Shown: piece after piece, positions 11,101 to 24,404 of the stretch
Layout: every line of letters starts with the position of its first letter
How positions within the stretch are numbered: position 1 is the first letter of the stretch
Source: Brasenia schreberi
Taxonomy: Eukaryota > Streptophyta > Magnoliopsida > Nymphaeales > Cabombaceae
Reading direction: 5' to 3'
Length of the DNA stretch: 64,000 nt
Assembly (NCBI GenBank): GCA_036023115.1
Contig: JAYKKT010000089.1
Location: 16,052,501 to 16,116,500, forward strand
Notes under the pieces: generated by a model
The model's database searches: none
Seen by the model: only the letters and a program-made list of their open reading frames with translations
What the model was told of the DNA's origin: nothing
Made by a program: the position numbers and the translations under genes

Positions 11101-13725
11101 CGTGCTTGTTTCCCCTCCTGCTTTCTAGAGCGTGCACCACATCCGTCCGTTCCCCCTCACAAGATATCATCAAATTTTCTTTCTTATTTTTTTATTGAAA
11201 ACTCACGGAAAAAGATAAAAAAATGAAACCAATTAAATGCAAAGAAGGATGCTACGTGGGATTTTGACTGGGGTCTTCGAATCGCTGACCTATGGGGTTC
11301 CCCGCAGCCAGCAACTGCCTTTGGTTCTTTGGAAACTTGATTGTTATATTTTGTACATGAATCTGTGTTGTGCAAATGCAGCAGCCACAGATAAAAGATA
11401 AGATAAATGAACACCTACCTCCTTTATCTTTCATTTAAGAATGCTTGGTTTTGATTGGGAGACGATATAAACCTGTCTTTCTTTACCAAAGGCTCTATGT
11501 AAAGAGTTATTTATAAGCAAGCTCAATCACTAGCAGTTGGTCAGTCACGTTCTAATACATGAAACATACGGTCTAAGTGTTTCGACCTTAGCAAGAGCAA
11601 CAATGTGTTATAATCTTTTGTCATGAATATAACTGGCAGGTATCTATCTCCCTAAGACCGAGCTCGCCTCTAAAAACATAACCAACAATTTGTACACGAT
11701 GTTTTGCTTGTGAGTATACCCCTTTGCCAGGTGAGCTATTTCTTCTTTGTGCAAAGGAACGTAAGAGCGGGATAGGTCGAGTTGAATGCAATATATTAAA
11801 TGTTAGGTGTGCTCTTATAAATTCAATAAGCAGTGATGGATGCCTTCTTAATTTTTTTATCTCTTTGATGTCATGATGATATTGTATATTAGAGGCATGT
11901 TTTTCATACGAAAAAGTTTTTCGTAACGAATACCTGGTAGCTCCATTACATCATTCTGAATATCTATTATTTATTACGTAGTAGTTATTGACGGCAAAAC
12001 CATTCCGCATACATAGGGATGCTTCCACTGAATAAATACTCTTCGCCCTTGGAGACTCGGGCAACAGGTTAACCTTATCCCTTTTTCTTGACCGGCTGGG
12101 CAGGCCACTGAAACACATGTGCACTTGCACATACACACACTGATAAATATGTATAGATGTACTTAACTCAATGACAGGGTGCTCTAAGCGCCATTGCGAT
12201 TGGTGGGGAGTTTGATTCCTAAAGGGTGAATGTGTGGGTGGGTGTTTTAGGTTTCGGTCTCCTCTTGTAACAAAAGAAGAAGTGTAGATGTGTGTGCGTA
12301 TTGAGCTCAACTTTCAAAACTGGCTACGAAATTAACCGAGCATGGAGCAAGGGGTTAATCACAATATTGAATTAATGTGGGTGATGTTTTTATACTGAAC
12401 CGAAAATCCAATAAATTATTGGATTTTTGGCAGAGGCTCTTAAATAGCTGTCAGCCAATTGGACCACTACTATGTGAAAACTTTACGCTACATGAATACT
12501 AAAAGATAGGTTAAATGACAAAAAGGTCAGAGAAGAAAAGTGGCATGTCTTTGTCTTCTTAGGTGGACTCTTGCCTTTACCATGAACAATGGAGGAAACC
12601 CAGTGAAAGTTGAAATAACTCACCAGCTGAACATGGTAAACTATAGGTTAAATGACATATAGTTGTTTTATACTATAGGTCAATTTTGTAGTAAGTTTTT
12701 ATGTTTTGGTACAATGGGGAGCCCAATGCCATCGCCCCTCGTATAAACTCATGGCCTTCAACTTGGACCCCTAGCCTGGTGAGCTGTCGCTAATTGTGCA
12801 GTAAATTTTTGATGAGGGAGGGAAAGTTGCCTTCTGCTAAATAATATCTCAAAGACGTGTACGTCATTGTAGCGCAAAGATGGAACCGTCGGCTATTAAA
12901 TTCCTAATAGCCAGCCTGAGCTATTTGATGGAATATTAACGAACACATTTTGTTTCTTCCATGAATTTGCTGGTGTATGAAGCAAAGATGAAAGGAAATA
13001 AGCACTCGAAAAGCAATAAAGGAAAATACAAAACCGTCTCAAAACCAAAGGATGCACTTTTTTGCAATTAATGGGAACTTTGAGAAGAGCAGCATTCTTT
13101 TTGCTAAAGGGTTTGTGGGAGTCAGTTGTGGATTGGGGTTGTGTGGCAGCGGTTTCAGCTAGGTCAGTGCGTGTTTTGCTTTTGTTGCTTGTCTGCTTCT
13201 GCTGCGTAATCGGCCGGCCGGGGCTAGAAGCATAGCGCCAGATTTCATTACCTACGCGATAACGTAATCCGTTGCTGTATGGCTCTCCTTGGCTCGTCAT
13301 TTATCCACTTCGCCGCGCTCTTTAATCTTGTACAGGAACAACGCCCAGGCCTGGAAGGTGGCATTTATGGACGAGCATAATCCACACTTCAATATGATTA
13401 TATTTATATATATATATATGGAGAGAGAGAAAAAAAGAAGGGAGGAGAGAAAGTTATATACACACTCCATCCATATTCAAATTCACTTAAACATCACTAT
13501 CATTTTATCATAAAGTGAAGATTTAAATTTAAAAAATAGAAAATAATATTATACTTCAAAATTTTCTTTAAGATATATTATGTATTAGATATTTTTAAAT
13601 TCAATTTTTTATCATTTATCATTCGATCAAAAGTAGAAAATTAAGTCAATTTGAGCATTTATGAGTATTCATGTGGACTATGTTCTCACTCTATAAATAA
13701 ATAAATACATGATATATATATATAA
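11101..13725. other. TOC159 upstream region, no other gene seen
   Basis: The right part is AT-rich, with a (TA)n(GA)n tract near 13403-13430. Open frames such as 12896-13300 (-) have no recognisable domain and no exon-like conservation I can judge. The TOC159 promoter is presumably in the first kilobase. Confidence 0.4.
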
Positions 13726-15130
13726 GAAACAAGATTATTATTTACACAATCTTTTTACGATTTACACACCTCAAAAATACTGAAATTGCCCTCATCACTC
13801 CCTCTCTTCTCTCCCACCCAATTAGAGTAAGGGTCTCTCTCATCAAATTTCTTTACCAAAAGAAGAAGAATCATAAGAATAAAAAATTAAAATTTTTAAG
13901 AAACATTAATATATTTTTAAAAACATCACGTGAAACAAGAAAAACCACAACTCATCCAACGAGAGAGGCGCGACTCAGTAGATGCATGTATGCCACATCT
14001 TGAGTCAAAAACTTGACATTGTTTTTTTTATATTTTGATTCATACCGAAAATAAAATCAATACATCAAATAAACAACAAAAATATATTGAATCAACAAAA
14101 TACCAAATGACGGAAACCCTCTTTGAATCAACATCCTTCTCTCCTTAACTCTTCATTTTTTCTTCTTCTTTTTATTTCTTTTTCGGTCGGATTCAAAGCA
14201 CTATAGAACAATGAATGATTCAATATCATTCATTGGATCGAGATTCGAGCAATGGTTATTGGAGAAATGATGTGTGGGGATCGACGATAAGGTGAGAACC
14301 CTTAGAGAGAGAGTTCTAGATTAATAGGGGCATCAAGATAATTTTTAGATGTTAGCATGAGCAAAATGAGGATCATGATAAAAAAGATTACTAGTTGCAC
14401 ACCTTTTTTTATTATCTATACGCATTTTTTTTTAAAATACTAGAATTATCCCTCATCACTTTCTCTCTCTTCTCACACCTAATTCTAGTAAGATCTCTCT
14501 CGTTGGATCTTTTTACTCTGGTGACCAACATTTCATTAGTTTTTACCATTGCCTTCTTTGCAATTAGATAATATATACTTTTACAAATTCGGTGAAGAAG
14601 GAAAATAATTAAAAACAAGAAAAGTGAAATAAACTCTTATGAGAGAGACACACCTCAATTGCATCCTTATTGGTCGGATCGTTGGAAGATCCATCCTCCT
14701 CATCGCTCATGCCTCCATCACCATCTTCATCTTCACCTTGGCAAATGGTGGTACTAGAAACGATGAACCCACAATCACACCGTTGAAATCGTCCATCTAC
14801 GATCTTTCCAAAGAGATAAGGGTCACACACCTTAGTTGTATCCCCGATGTGGCTGAGGCATGTCTTCATGGGTGAGGAGATGTGTCTATGCCACATTTCA
14901 AATAAAGAACTTGACATTATTTTTTTATAAAAATAAAATCAATACATCAAATAAATGAAATACCCATTAAATCACTTAAACTCTCTTTGAATCGGCTTCC
15001 TTTTTTTTTTGTCTCTTTTCTTTTGGTCAGATTCGAAGTATTATGAGATGGTGGAGGGTTCATTATCATATCGTGCATTGTATCAAACTTCGAGTTATAG
15101 GTCACTGGAGAAATTGTGTGAGATGATCGA
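13726..15130. repeat. Two-unit direct repeat of about 0.6-0.75 kb; second unit holds a TOC159 fragment
   Basis: Unit 1 (about 13726-14330) and unit 2 (about 14375-15130) share the same ordered blocks. The first is a stretch with 'ccctcatcact...tctctctt' (13789 and 14450). Then comes 'atgccacat' followed by 'acttgacatt' (13989 and 14888). Next is 'aaaataaaatcaatacatcaaataaa' (about 14048 and 14930). Last is 'ggagaaat' followed by 'tcgac..taaggtgagaacc' (14260 and 15100). Unit 2 has an extra segment of about 180 bp matching the TOC159 gene. The flanks carry no terminal repeat I can recognise, so the kind of element is unknown. Confidence 0.65.
14650..14826 (-). pseudogene. Degenerate copy of part of the TOC159 acidic domain
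   Basis: This segment matches 10661-10848 of the TOC159 gene in the same orientation. Read on the minus strand it encodes GEDEDGDGGMSDEEDGSSND where TOC159 has VEDEDGDGGVSDGEDGFSGD. The GSSF-like and LGRSQMDDS-like parts are also recognisable on the DNA level. A short in-frame block of about a dozen bases present in TOC159 (the EEV region) is missing. There is no start codon, promoter or rest of the gene, so it is a gene fragment and not a functional paralogue. It lies in the second of two direct-repeat units, and the first unit lacks it. Confidence 0.8.
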
Positions 15131-15172
15131 CTATAAGGTGAGAACCGAGAGATCGATCATAGGGTGAGAACC

Positions 15173-15173
<1 letters not shown>

Positions 15174-15253
<80 letters not shown>
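15174..15253. repeat. (GA)40 simple repeat
   Basis: An essentially perfect GA run of about 80 bases immediately precedes the 3' tail of the LINE at 15268. Confidence 0.95.
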
Positions 15254-15255
<2 letters not shown>

Positions 15256-15267
15256 GGAAACATTGGA

Positions 15268-17812
15268 AATACAACAACAACAACAACTACGCCTTTTCCC
15301 ATACTAGACGGGGTCAGCTACATGGATTCTTTGTTTCCACATATCCTTATCATGTGCCATGTTAGTAGTTAACTCATAATAAGCTAGATCATTCTTTATT
15401 GTTTCTTTCCAACACTTTTGTGGTCGTCCTCTAGCTCTTTTAATACTTTCCAAATTTAGTTTTTCTTACCTTCTTACATGTTCTTCTTTTGATCTTCTTT
15501 GTATATGTCCAAACCATCTTAAACGATATTCTCTCATTTTATCCTCTATTGATGCCATTTCTAATTTGTTTCTAATAACCTCATTATTTATACCGTCTTT
15601 TCTTGTATGACCACTCATCCATCTCAACATCTTCATTTCTGTCACAGACATCTTTTATATATGTTGATGATTAACTGCCCAATACTCGGAACCATAAAAC
15701 ATGGCAGACCTACTCTATAATATTTACCTTTTAACTTTAATGATATCTTCTTATCACAAAGAATACATGATGCTCCTCTCCATTTTAACCAACCATTATT
15801 AATTCTATGCGTAACATCTCCATTAATTCTTTCATCACTCTGAAAAATTGACCCTAGGTATTTAAAACTTTCCTGTGCCAATTTTAATTTCTATGTCCTC
15901 TGAAGTAGTCAAATGATCAAACTTACATTCCATATATTCTGTCTTTGTTCTACTAAGTCGGAGGCCTTTGCTTTCTAATGTTTCTCTTCATAGTTCCAAT
16001 TTTCTATTAACTTTTTCCTTAGACTCCTCCACTAATACAATGTCATCTGCAAATAACATACACCAAGGTACGTCATCTTGAATATGTTTTGTTAACTCAT
16101 CAATCACCATTATAAATAAATATGGACTTAAAATTGATCCTTGATGTAACCCAATATTAACTTCAAAGAAGTCTGTCATTCCTTCATGAGTCCTCACATA
16201 TGTTTTTGCACCATCATGCATGTCTCTAATAAGGTTAATATATGTCAATGAGATACATCTTTTTAACAAAGTTCTCCAAAGAACCTCTATTGGTACTCTA
16301 TCATAAGCTTTTTCTAGATTAATAAATATCATGTGAAGGACTTTCTCTTTTGCTCTAAAATGTTCCATAAGACGTCTCAAAAGGTGAATTGCTTCAACAG
16401 TAGATCTGCCTGACATGAATCCAAATTGGTTCTCTATTGTACTTGATACTTGTCTTAACCTACGTTCGATAATTCTTTCTCATAATTTCATAGTATGGCT
16501 CATTAACTTGATACCTTGATAATTCACACAATTTTGAATGTCTCCCTTGTTCTTATGTATGGGTATAAGTATACTTAATATCCATTCCTCGAGCATTTTT
16601 TGGTTTTTTTATATTTCATTAAATAGTCTTATGAGTGAAGTGATTCCTTTTTCTCCTAGTATTTTCCAAACTTCTATAATATCTGGTCCTACCGATTTAC
16701 CACCCTTCATATGTTTAAGAGCCTCTTTGACTTCATTCTTTTAAATACATCGATAGAAATTGTGGTTTATATACTTTTCTAATTTGGCTAACTCTCCTAA
16801 GCTAATACTAACATATTTATTTTCATTAAAAAGCTTATAAAAATAGTTTTTTTATCTATTTCTTATATCATCATTTGCCACTAGAATTTTTTCATCCTCG
16901 TTCTTGATGCATCTAACATAATTAAGATATTTAGTTTTATTATCTCTAGCCCTAGCTATCCTAAAAATATCTCTTTCACCCTCTTTTCAGTTGAGTTTTT
17001 TTATATAAATCCTCTCAAATTTTAGCTTTTGCTTCACTCACGGCCTTTTTCGCTTCCTTCTTTGCTTTTTTATAAGCCTCAAAAATTTCACTAGTTTTCT
17101 TAGCATAATGTAATTTATAACATGCCCTCTTTGCCTTGATTTTATTTTGTACTACTTCACTCTACCACCAAGCTTATTGTTGTGTCGGTACACCTCCCTT
17201 AGATACACCTAATACATCTTTCGCCACTTTCTTAATATGTATAGCCATATTGTTCCACATATCACAGGGTGTACCAACATAATTCCAAACATCTCCTTGA
17301 AGGATTTCTATTTAAATATATCTTCTTTCTCACTTTTGAGGCTCCACCATTTAGTCTGAATAGCTCGATGCACTCTTTTCTTCTTTATCCATTTTTTTTA
17401 TTTGTAAATCCATAACTAAAAGTTGATGTTAGATGGTTAAGCTTTCTCCTAGAATTACCTTGCAATCTTTACAACAGGCTCTATCCTTTTTTCTACAAAT
17501 AAAGTAATCAATTTGTGTTTGTGATAAGCCACTTTTATAAGTAATTAAATGTTCATCTTGTTTTTTGAAGATTGTATTGACTATAAAAAGATCAAATGCC
17601 ATAGCAAAATTTAAAATCTCCCTACCTTCCTCATTTATATCTCCAAAACCAAAGTGTCCATGAATCCCTTGATATCCTAATGCCTCTTTACCGACATGTC
17701 CATTTAAGTCTCCTCCTAAACAAATCATCTCCCTTTGTGGAATCTTTTGAATCACCTTATCTAACTCTTTCCAAAAAGTTGTCTTTATACTATCTTCTAG
17801 TCCTACTTGGGT
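15268..17812 (-). mobile_element. 5'-truncated RTE-type LINE
   Basis: The copy reads on the minus strand and ends in a (GTT)n-type tail (CAA repeats at 15268). Pieces of the single polyprotein are visible. Part of the APE endonuclease lies at 17429-17755 (GGDLNGHVG..., QTQIDYFICRKKD). Reverse transcriptase lies at 15988-16416 with the catalytic LFADD motif intact. The C-terminal region follows at 15466-15881 ([24 protein letters not shown]). Stops and frameshifts separate them. The copy stops in the endonuclease at 17812, so the 5' third is missing. I could not find a convincing target-site duplication. It shares with the full-length copy a stop/frameshift just after the endonuclease (near 17313). 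Confidence 0.9.
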
Positions 17813-19342
17813 CTTGACTTGGTTGGATCCCTTTGAATGTATAGGCTAGGTTTGGATGTAACGTGGTTTTAACCAGATTTTGGATTAGGTAAGTCTACGC
17901 TTCTCGATCTCAAATGCAGTAAAAGAGACATGAATCATGTGTGCGACTTGATTCAACTAGGCTAGTGTGGAGATAGACTTTGTTCCGGCTAAGTGGTTCA
18001 GGTCTTAACTGAGTTTGGTTGAACTTTGGAGTGGGTTTTTAGATAATTGGGTTGAATTAGGTCCATCCAAGAGCACCCGATTCAGTTCTAAGTTAAATAG
18101 AAAAAAAGATTGAGAGTTTTTTTTTTATTCAGAAAAGGGGAAAATGCAAGAGAGCAGGACAGCAGGTTGGGGGAAGAACAGTGGAGCTCCGGTCGATGCA
18201 AGCAGGTAATGATGAGAGACCTCTGACGGCGGTTGAAGAAGAGGGGTTCCAGTGGTTGAACTGCTAGACTCAGAGTCGAACAAGGTATTTTTATGATTGT
18301 TCACTGATGAAATTAAAGTGAATTTGGTAGGTAAAGTCGGATCTAAGTGATCTTCAGTTGGATCCATATTAATATTTTCGTAATTTCGAAGCCATAGTTA
18401 CTGCAATTTTGGTGAGGTTCGAGCTGCTGATTTTGTCATCGAGTATGACAATTTCGTGCTTCTTCATGTATCAAATAAGATAATTTGGAATTTTCACATG
18501 CAAATCATTTCTAAGTGTTGTTTTATGATTTTTCTAGTATGCATAAATTGCAAGCATGATTTATAATATAATACTTTCTTAAACTACTACTTGATTTATT
18601 TGTATTATTTGTTGAGAATTGCGTTAAGATGTGCATCTTTCGTAAAAGTTTTGCGTATATATGTGTTATGAAATGTGTGGGTGTAAGGATAACAAAGATG
18701 AATATATTTTTCTATGAGAACATTGATAATGTTATTTTGTATTGCATTGAGATTTTTGATGGGTTATATAATTGGTCGATAAGAATAATAAAGAGGAATT
18801 CTAAAACTTAATTGTGTAAATATATTGGTATACTATATACATATGTCGGGTCTTTAGAGAGTTGGATGTGATGAGATGGCTTTCGGGGTGGGCTCCCAAC
18901 ACCCTAGCTGCATAGTACCTAAGGGTTGATGACGAATGTCAGATACTTGTGCCGTCCCGGTTTTTAAACTAGATGAGCGATACGTATTGAACTAAATTAG
19001 ATGTATGTGCATATAAGTATCAATGTATGTGGATGTGCATTAGTTGATTAGAAACTCGTGTGGTACTTGTTGGTTTTGATAATTGTGAATATGTATTTTG
19101 AATTAAACATGCATCCCTCTAATACGTGAACCTATTGGAGATATAGCTATTTACCGGATACGTGTTGGTGTAATCAGCCTACTTTATTATTAATTTACAT
19201 GTCGAATTGTAGGTTGTGATTCTGGAGTCTTTGAGATAAATGGACATATATATAAAACAAGGTGAGAAGATTGTATTAATTTGTAAATAATCTAAACTCT
19301 ATACTTGGTTTATAATTGTTTAATATATAGATATTACATTTT
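17813..19342. other. Unassigned AT-rich region
   Basis: No gene or recognised element. The block around 18840-18960 ('gggtgggctcccaacaccc') looks repeat-like, but I cannot name a family. Confidence 0.3.
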
Positions 19343-19625
19343 AAGATGCATCAAGGATTCTATGTAATAAGAAGATTCCATTAAAGTTGAAAGGTAAATA
19401 TTATAGAGCAACAATTAAACCCTCTATGTTTTATAGTTCTGAGTGTTGGGCAATTAATCATCAACATGTATAAAAGATGTTTATGGTAGAAATGAAGATA
19501 TTATAATAGAAAGATCATATACATAATAAATTTATTAAAAAAATAAATTGAGAGTAATACCAATAAATAATAAAATGAGGAAAAATCATTTAAGCACGTT
19601 GAAAAACAACAAAGAAAAGCTTCAA
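19343..19625 (+). mobile_element. Small RTE LINE fragment, opposite orientation
   Basis: Plus-strand sequence corresponds to the C-terminal part of the LINE protein: codons for [25 protein letters not shown]-like and KMRKNHL-like residues are recognisable between stops. It is the only RTE fragment in the window that reads on the plus strand. Confidence 0.7.
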
Positions 19626-21099
19626 TAAGAAATTTCAGAGGGTGGCCAAGGCATTTAAATCCTTGAACTGGTCATGATATGCAAAGTGAGTTGCTAAACC
19701 CACACCATAGTGGAACATCGACAAAATTCCTTTGTAGGGAATATACATAGACCATATAGTTTTAGATATCAATGCATCACATTTTTTAATATAGCGCAAA
19801 ACCACAAAGCACACAAGCTCATTCATTTAGTTTCAATACTCTGGCCCAATACAAGGCCTCGACCGGACAACATGCTCATATGATCCTCCTCAATTCATGC
19901 CGATCCCACACAGCGAATCAAGCTCTGTTGACTAGACTGTAGAAGTCTTTCGTTCCTCCTCGATGGCCTAAGTACATTCATGCCAATCTCACATGGCCAG
20001 TGACAGACCTAGGAATTTGTACACGTGTTAGCACCAAATGGCATGACCATTTAATTCATGATATTTATAATTATTTCAATAATGATATCATCATTATTAA
20101 CAAATCATACCCCTTTTTCAATATAAATTATTTTATAATATAAAACAAATCATGATCATTCATAGATCATGAAAAACGACTCTCGGCACGTACGAGAATC
20201 CACATACCTCAAATGCTTCCCAATATGATTCCTAAGGCTAACTTAGTCCACAAATTTCAGCTCAAAATCGCTTGTTTTGATCACTATACATTAATAAAAA
20301 ATTTATTACATTAAAGTTTGTTGAATCGCTAGTCCAACAGTTCAAACCACGCTCAAATTGGACACTGTAGGGCTCTTGAACGAAAAGAAGAAGAAGAAGT
20401 TGAGCCTATTTTGGATCCAAATAAGGATGGGATCCAATCTATTTCCTTTTAAATCTAGTTTGGATCTTATAACAGGAGTGAGCCCGATCAGACCGCATCC
20501 GTTTCAGCTCACTTGGTGTGTTGAACAAACCAGTGGCTCGTATTAAAGAACTTGCGCGAACTGGCTCAACCAATTCGAAGCAAACTGGCCTGGGCAGTTT
20601 TTGAATGCCAGTTTTCGGCGATTTCCGCTGCATATGGGTAGATAGATGGTGACTACCATTTTGTACGTCTAGCTTTCCTCTTCCAACCCATACTAAGACC
20701 AGTTCCAATGGCTGGCTTTTCCCCAGAAAAGTGGAGAGAAACAAAGTGGCCATAGAGGTGGCAGTAGGGTGGGAGGTCTTTGAGGCGCCCACGATCGTCG
20801 ATGCATGTTCTTTTTTTCTTTCGGTGGATACCATTTGGTTGGCGTTACCTGGGTTTAGATGCAAAATGGATTCAAAATATTACATTTGTTGATCACCACA
20901 CGGTAGAAGAAGATGACGTTGAACACATGTGAAAGATTGGTCTATATACTCATAGTTTTTTTTTAACTTTTTTTTGGGTGTAATATGCTTGTTCTTTTTA
21001 TTTTTCAAAACACTTAAATTTCTAAAATACAATCATATTATCCAAAAGTAAAAGGGAGGAATGACTATATTGATGACTGTGTGCACAAATGAGGTGCAG
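19626..21099. other. Unassigned region
   Basis: No supported gene. Open frames at 19635-19826 (-) and 20439-20864 (-) have no motif that I recognise. A short imperfect palindrome ('aataatgatatcatcattatt'-type) is near 20080-20100. Confidence 0.3.
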
Positions 21100-24080
21100 G
21101 GAAAAGTCTCAATCATATATCCGGACAAGTATAATTAGGGTAATAACCTTATTAGAAATCATTCACACATATTAATATGGATCCTTTAAAGTAACATCTC
21201 ATCGTAGGAAGATCTATTTTATAACATTCATTGATAATTATTCGAGATATATATTTATATCTCTTAGCACATAAATCCAAGATACTTGGAATATTTAAAG
21301 AATATAAGGAGAAAGTTGAAAATAAATTAGGACAAACAATTAGTTTTAAGATCTAACAGACATAGAGAATATACCTCTATGAATTTTTTTTAAATATTAT
21401 AAAGACTTTGGTATATTTAAATAGAATATTATGCTTAGGACACCTTAACAAAATGATATAGGTAAAATATATAATATAACCTTGTTCAATACGACTTAGT
21501 ATGTGGTAATAGATGCTTTTCTTCTAAGGGTATTTTGGAGAGAAATAATGACTATAGCCATATATATAGACATATTAAATAAAGTACTTTATAAGGTTGT
21601 ATTCTTTATACCATGTGAGATGTGGTTCATACCTTAGTCATCTTAGAAGATGAGTATTTTTTATGTTAAGATCCTTAATTAGTCTAAAGATAAGTTAGAT
21701 AACAAGTTCTTAAAGTGTATTTTTATTGAATACCCTAAAGGTTATAAGGGATATAGATTTATCACAAGGACTATAGTTTAATAGAAAATAAAGATGTTGA
21801 ATTCTTAAAAGATACTACGAATGACATCCTTGAAAATGGTGTATTTAAACTCATAAATTAGATTCAAATGTCATTCCTGAACAAGTTGAGACTTAAAAGG
21901 CCTATAGTCACACTATCTTACTTGACAAATTATCACACTTTGAGTTGACTGATAAATGACGTATTAGTATACTATTAACTCATTTGAATTAAGAGATTGG
22001 AAAAAAGCAATGGATGAGAAAATTGAGAAAACTAAGTTTGGGAATTAATAGATTTGTCAAAGGAAGAAAAGTCATAAACTATAAATAAGTTTTAAAAGAA
22101 ATATAAAGTCGATGAAACAATTAACAAATTTAAGGCGAGGTTGGTTGTAAAGGGGTTTTCACAAAAGTAGGGGATAAATTATGTAGAAACATATTACCTT
22201 GTTGCGAAATTTACATAAATTAAGATTATTCTAGCTATTTTTGTATATTATGATTTGGATTTAACGTAAAAACTGCTTTTTTAAATGGTAATTTAGATGA
22301 AATCATTTATATAGAATAACTAGAAGGGTATGTTGTTGAAGGCTAGTAAGATAAAATATATGAGTTGAAAATTTCTTATATGACCTTAAACAGTCACCTC
22401 GCCAATGGTATTTGTCTTTTCAAAATATCATTTTAAAACTTGGGTTTGTGACTAATGAATTTGACCACTGTGTATATGTTAAGAATAGTGGGAGCTACTT
22501 TGTCATTTTATCATTATATGTAGATGACTTATTATTGACTGAGAATAATAATGAAATGATTGTCAAAACCAAGTCATAGTTGAACTCTAAGTTTGAAATT
22601 AAGGATATAGGAGATATATCCTATATTATGGGAATAAAGATTTCTGGCGATAGAGAATGTAAACTTTTAAGTTTGAGTAAGGATAGATATATTGATTATA
22701 TCCTTAAAAAGTTTAAATGGGGATTGCAAACTTAAAACTATATTCGTTACTAAAAGGGTTAAATTGAGCAAGGGTAATTATCCTAGTGAAGGAGAAAGCA
22801 AGCCTAATGGTCCTTTTGCACAAGTTGTAGGTAGCTTGATTTATGCTATATTGTATAGAAGACCGATTATAACTTTGTTATTGGTCTTATGAGTAGATAT
22901 CAAAGAAATCCTAGTTGACAACATTAAATAGTTGTGAAAAGTATTTTGAGATATCTTAAAGAAACAAAAGATTTAAAACTCAACTTTCAAATGAATAACT
23001 AAAAGTGATACGATACTCTGATACCAACTTTGTTGGGAGCAAAAATAACAAGTGGACTTTTAGTCAAATATTTTTATTTGGAGGTGGTGGTGTTTCTTGA
23101 GCTTGAAAGAAACAAGGTTATATAATGTTGTATATAGAAGAAGTTGAGTAGGTTGCTTGTAGAATAGTTGCAATGAGTACGTTCAGATAAGCCACTCATA
23201 TATGATTTGAAGTTAAACATAGCTAACGAATTGGTTGTCATTTATTATGATAACAATACAATATTACTCTAATTAAGAGTGAATCTAATAACTTCAAAAT
23301 TAAGCACATAATAGTTAAATATCAAGATTTTCATAATATGCTTAAAAGAAATGAGATATATATTTGTTACATGCCAACAAATAATATATTGGTTGATCCC
23401 TTGACAAAAGGCATCTAAAAAAATCTTTTTACAAAGCATGTTAACCAAATGGGTTTGATATATGCCTAGAATTTTAGTATAGAAATATATTTAATGATTG
23501 TTATGGAGAAAAAAATATTTATTACAAAAAACCACATAATATGTATAAGTTGCTATTTACTTGCAATTGAAAATGATACAAACTTAGAAAATTTCCTAAG
23601 TAGTGTGAGGTAAAAACCAGAGCATCAAAATGTTTATTCAAGTGGCCACGTGAGAGATGTAAGTTATTGGTGGCCATTTTCCGCCCCAATAATGACATCA
23701 ATGAAACGTGGGAAGAAAGACCTTCTTTCCTTTCCTGTGCTTTATTTTCTTAGAGATAAACCATTAAACAAATACGGTGTTAAGCTTTGTTAAAAAGTTA
23801 CGAAAATCTCTTAGAGAAATAACGACTTCAACAGAAAGCTGAGAGGAAATCAGAGGAATGTAAATTCGAGTATATAAATTTTTGTATATAGCGAAGAGAT
23901 ACATGCAAATAAAAAACTTCACTGTTGTAAAACCCTCTATAGGTAACGTCTTCTTCTCCTCCCTTCTTCTTCCTCATGCTGTGCTTGGGCTTCTGCTGCA
24001 ACTCAACTGCACTCGGAGCTCGCCTGAGATTTACTTCACATCCTTCATAAAATAACCGGGGCATATATTGCACTCTCTAA
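21100..24080 (+). mobile_element. Decayed Ty1/copia remnant: integrase part, reverse transcriptase, RNase H and 3' LTR
   Basis: Plus-strand blocks line up with the better-preserved copia at 25448-30075: the LLEIIHT integrase block (21140), the reverse transcriptase blocks around 22100-22900 with LYVDDLLL (22513), and the RNase H end around 23340-23470. Many stops and frameshifts are present. A 3' LTR appears to start at 23658 (TGTAAG) after a GAGAGA polypurine stretch, the same junction as in the copia at 52.4 kb. The 5' half is missing. Confidence 0.75.
23658..24080 (+). repeat. Probable 3' LTR of the 21.1-kb copia remnant
   Basis: It begins TGTAAGTTATTGGTGGCCATT directly after GTGAGAGA; the LTR at 52418 (minus strand) begins TGTTAC after the same AAGTGAGAGA. 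A TATA-like 'tatataaat' lies near 23871. The right end is uncertain by tens of bases. Confidence 0.5.
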
Positions 24081-24404
24081 ATAGGTGTCGGAAATGTTGG
24101 ATTCGACAACAATCCTTGCCCAAAACAATGATAATTCACTGTTATCTGGAATCTGTCATTTACGATAGGGCTCCTTTTTTTCTTCATTTGGTTTGGGTCT
24201 TTAACTCTGGGTTCAAATCCAGCCTAAACATTACCTACGTACAAGAATGGTAGAAAGATAATATCAACAACAGGATAGGCCCGCCTGATCATCAAGGACA
24301 CACCAAACAGAAGTTGAACCTGATTGTGTGTGTATGTGGGCACGACCAGGAAGAGATGACCGTCAACTGATGAAGGTTTGGAGTTTCTGAAAAATCTAAG
24401 TTAA
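24081..24404. other. Short spacer, nothing recognised
   Basis: No gene, RNA or repeat recognised. The right border is the breakpoint of the duplicated GUN1-upstream segment. Confidence 0.4.

Noticed and set aside
15102..15302. 66-codon frame made of Leu-Ser repeats
   Set aside because: It is only the translation of the (GA)n microsatellite.
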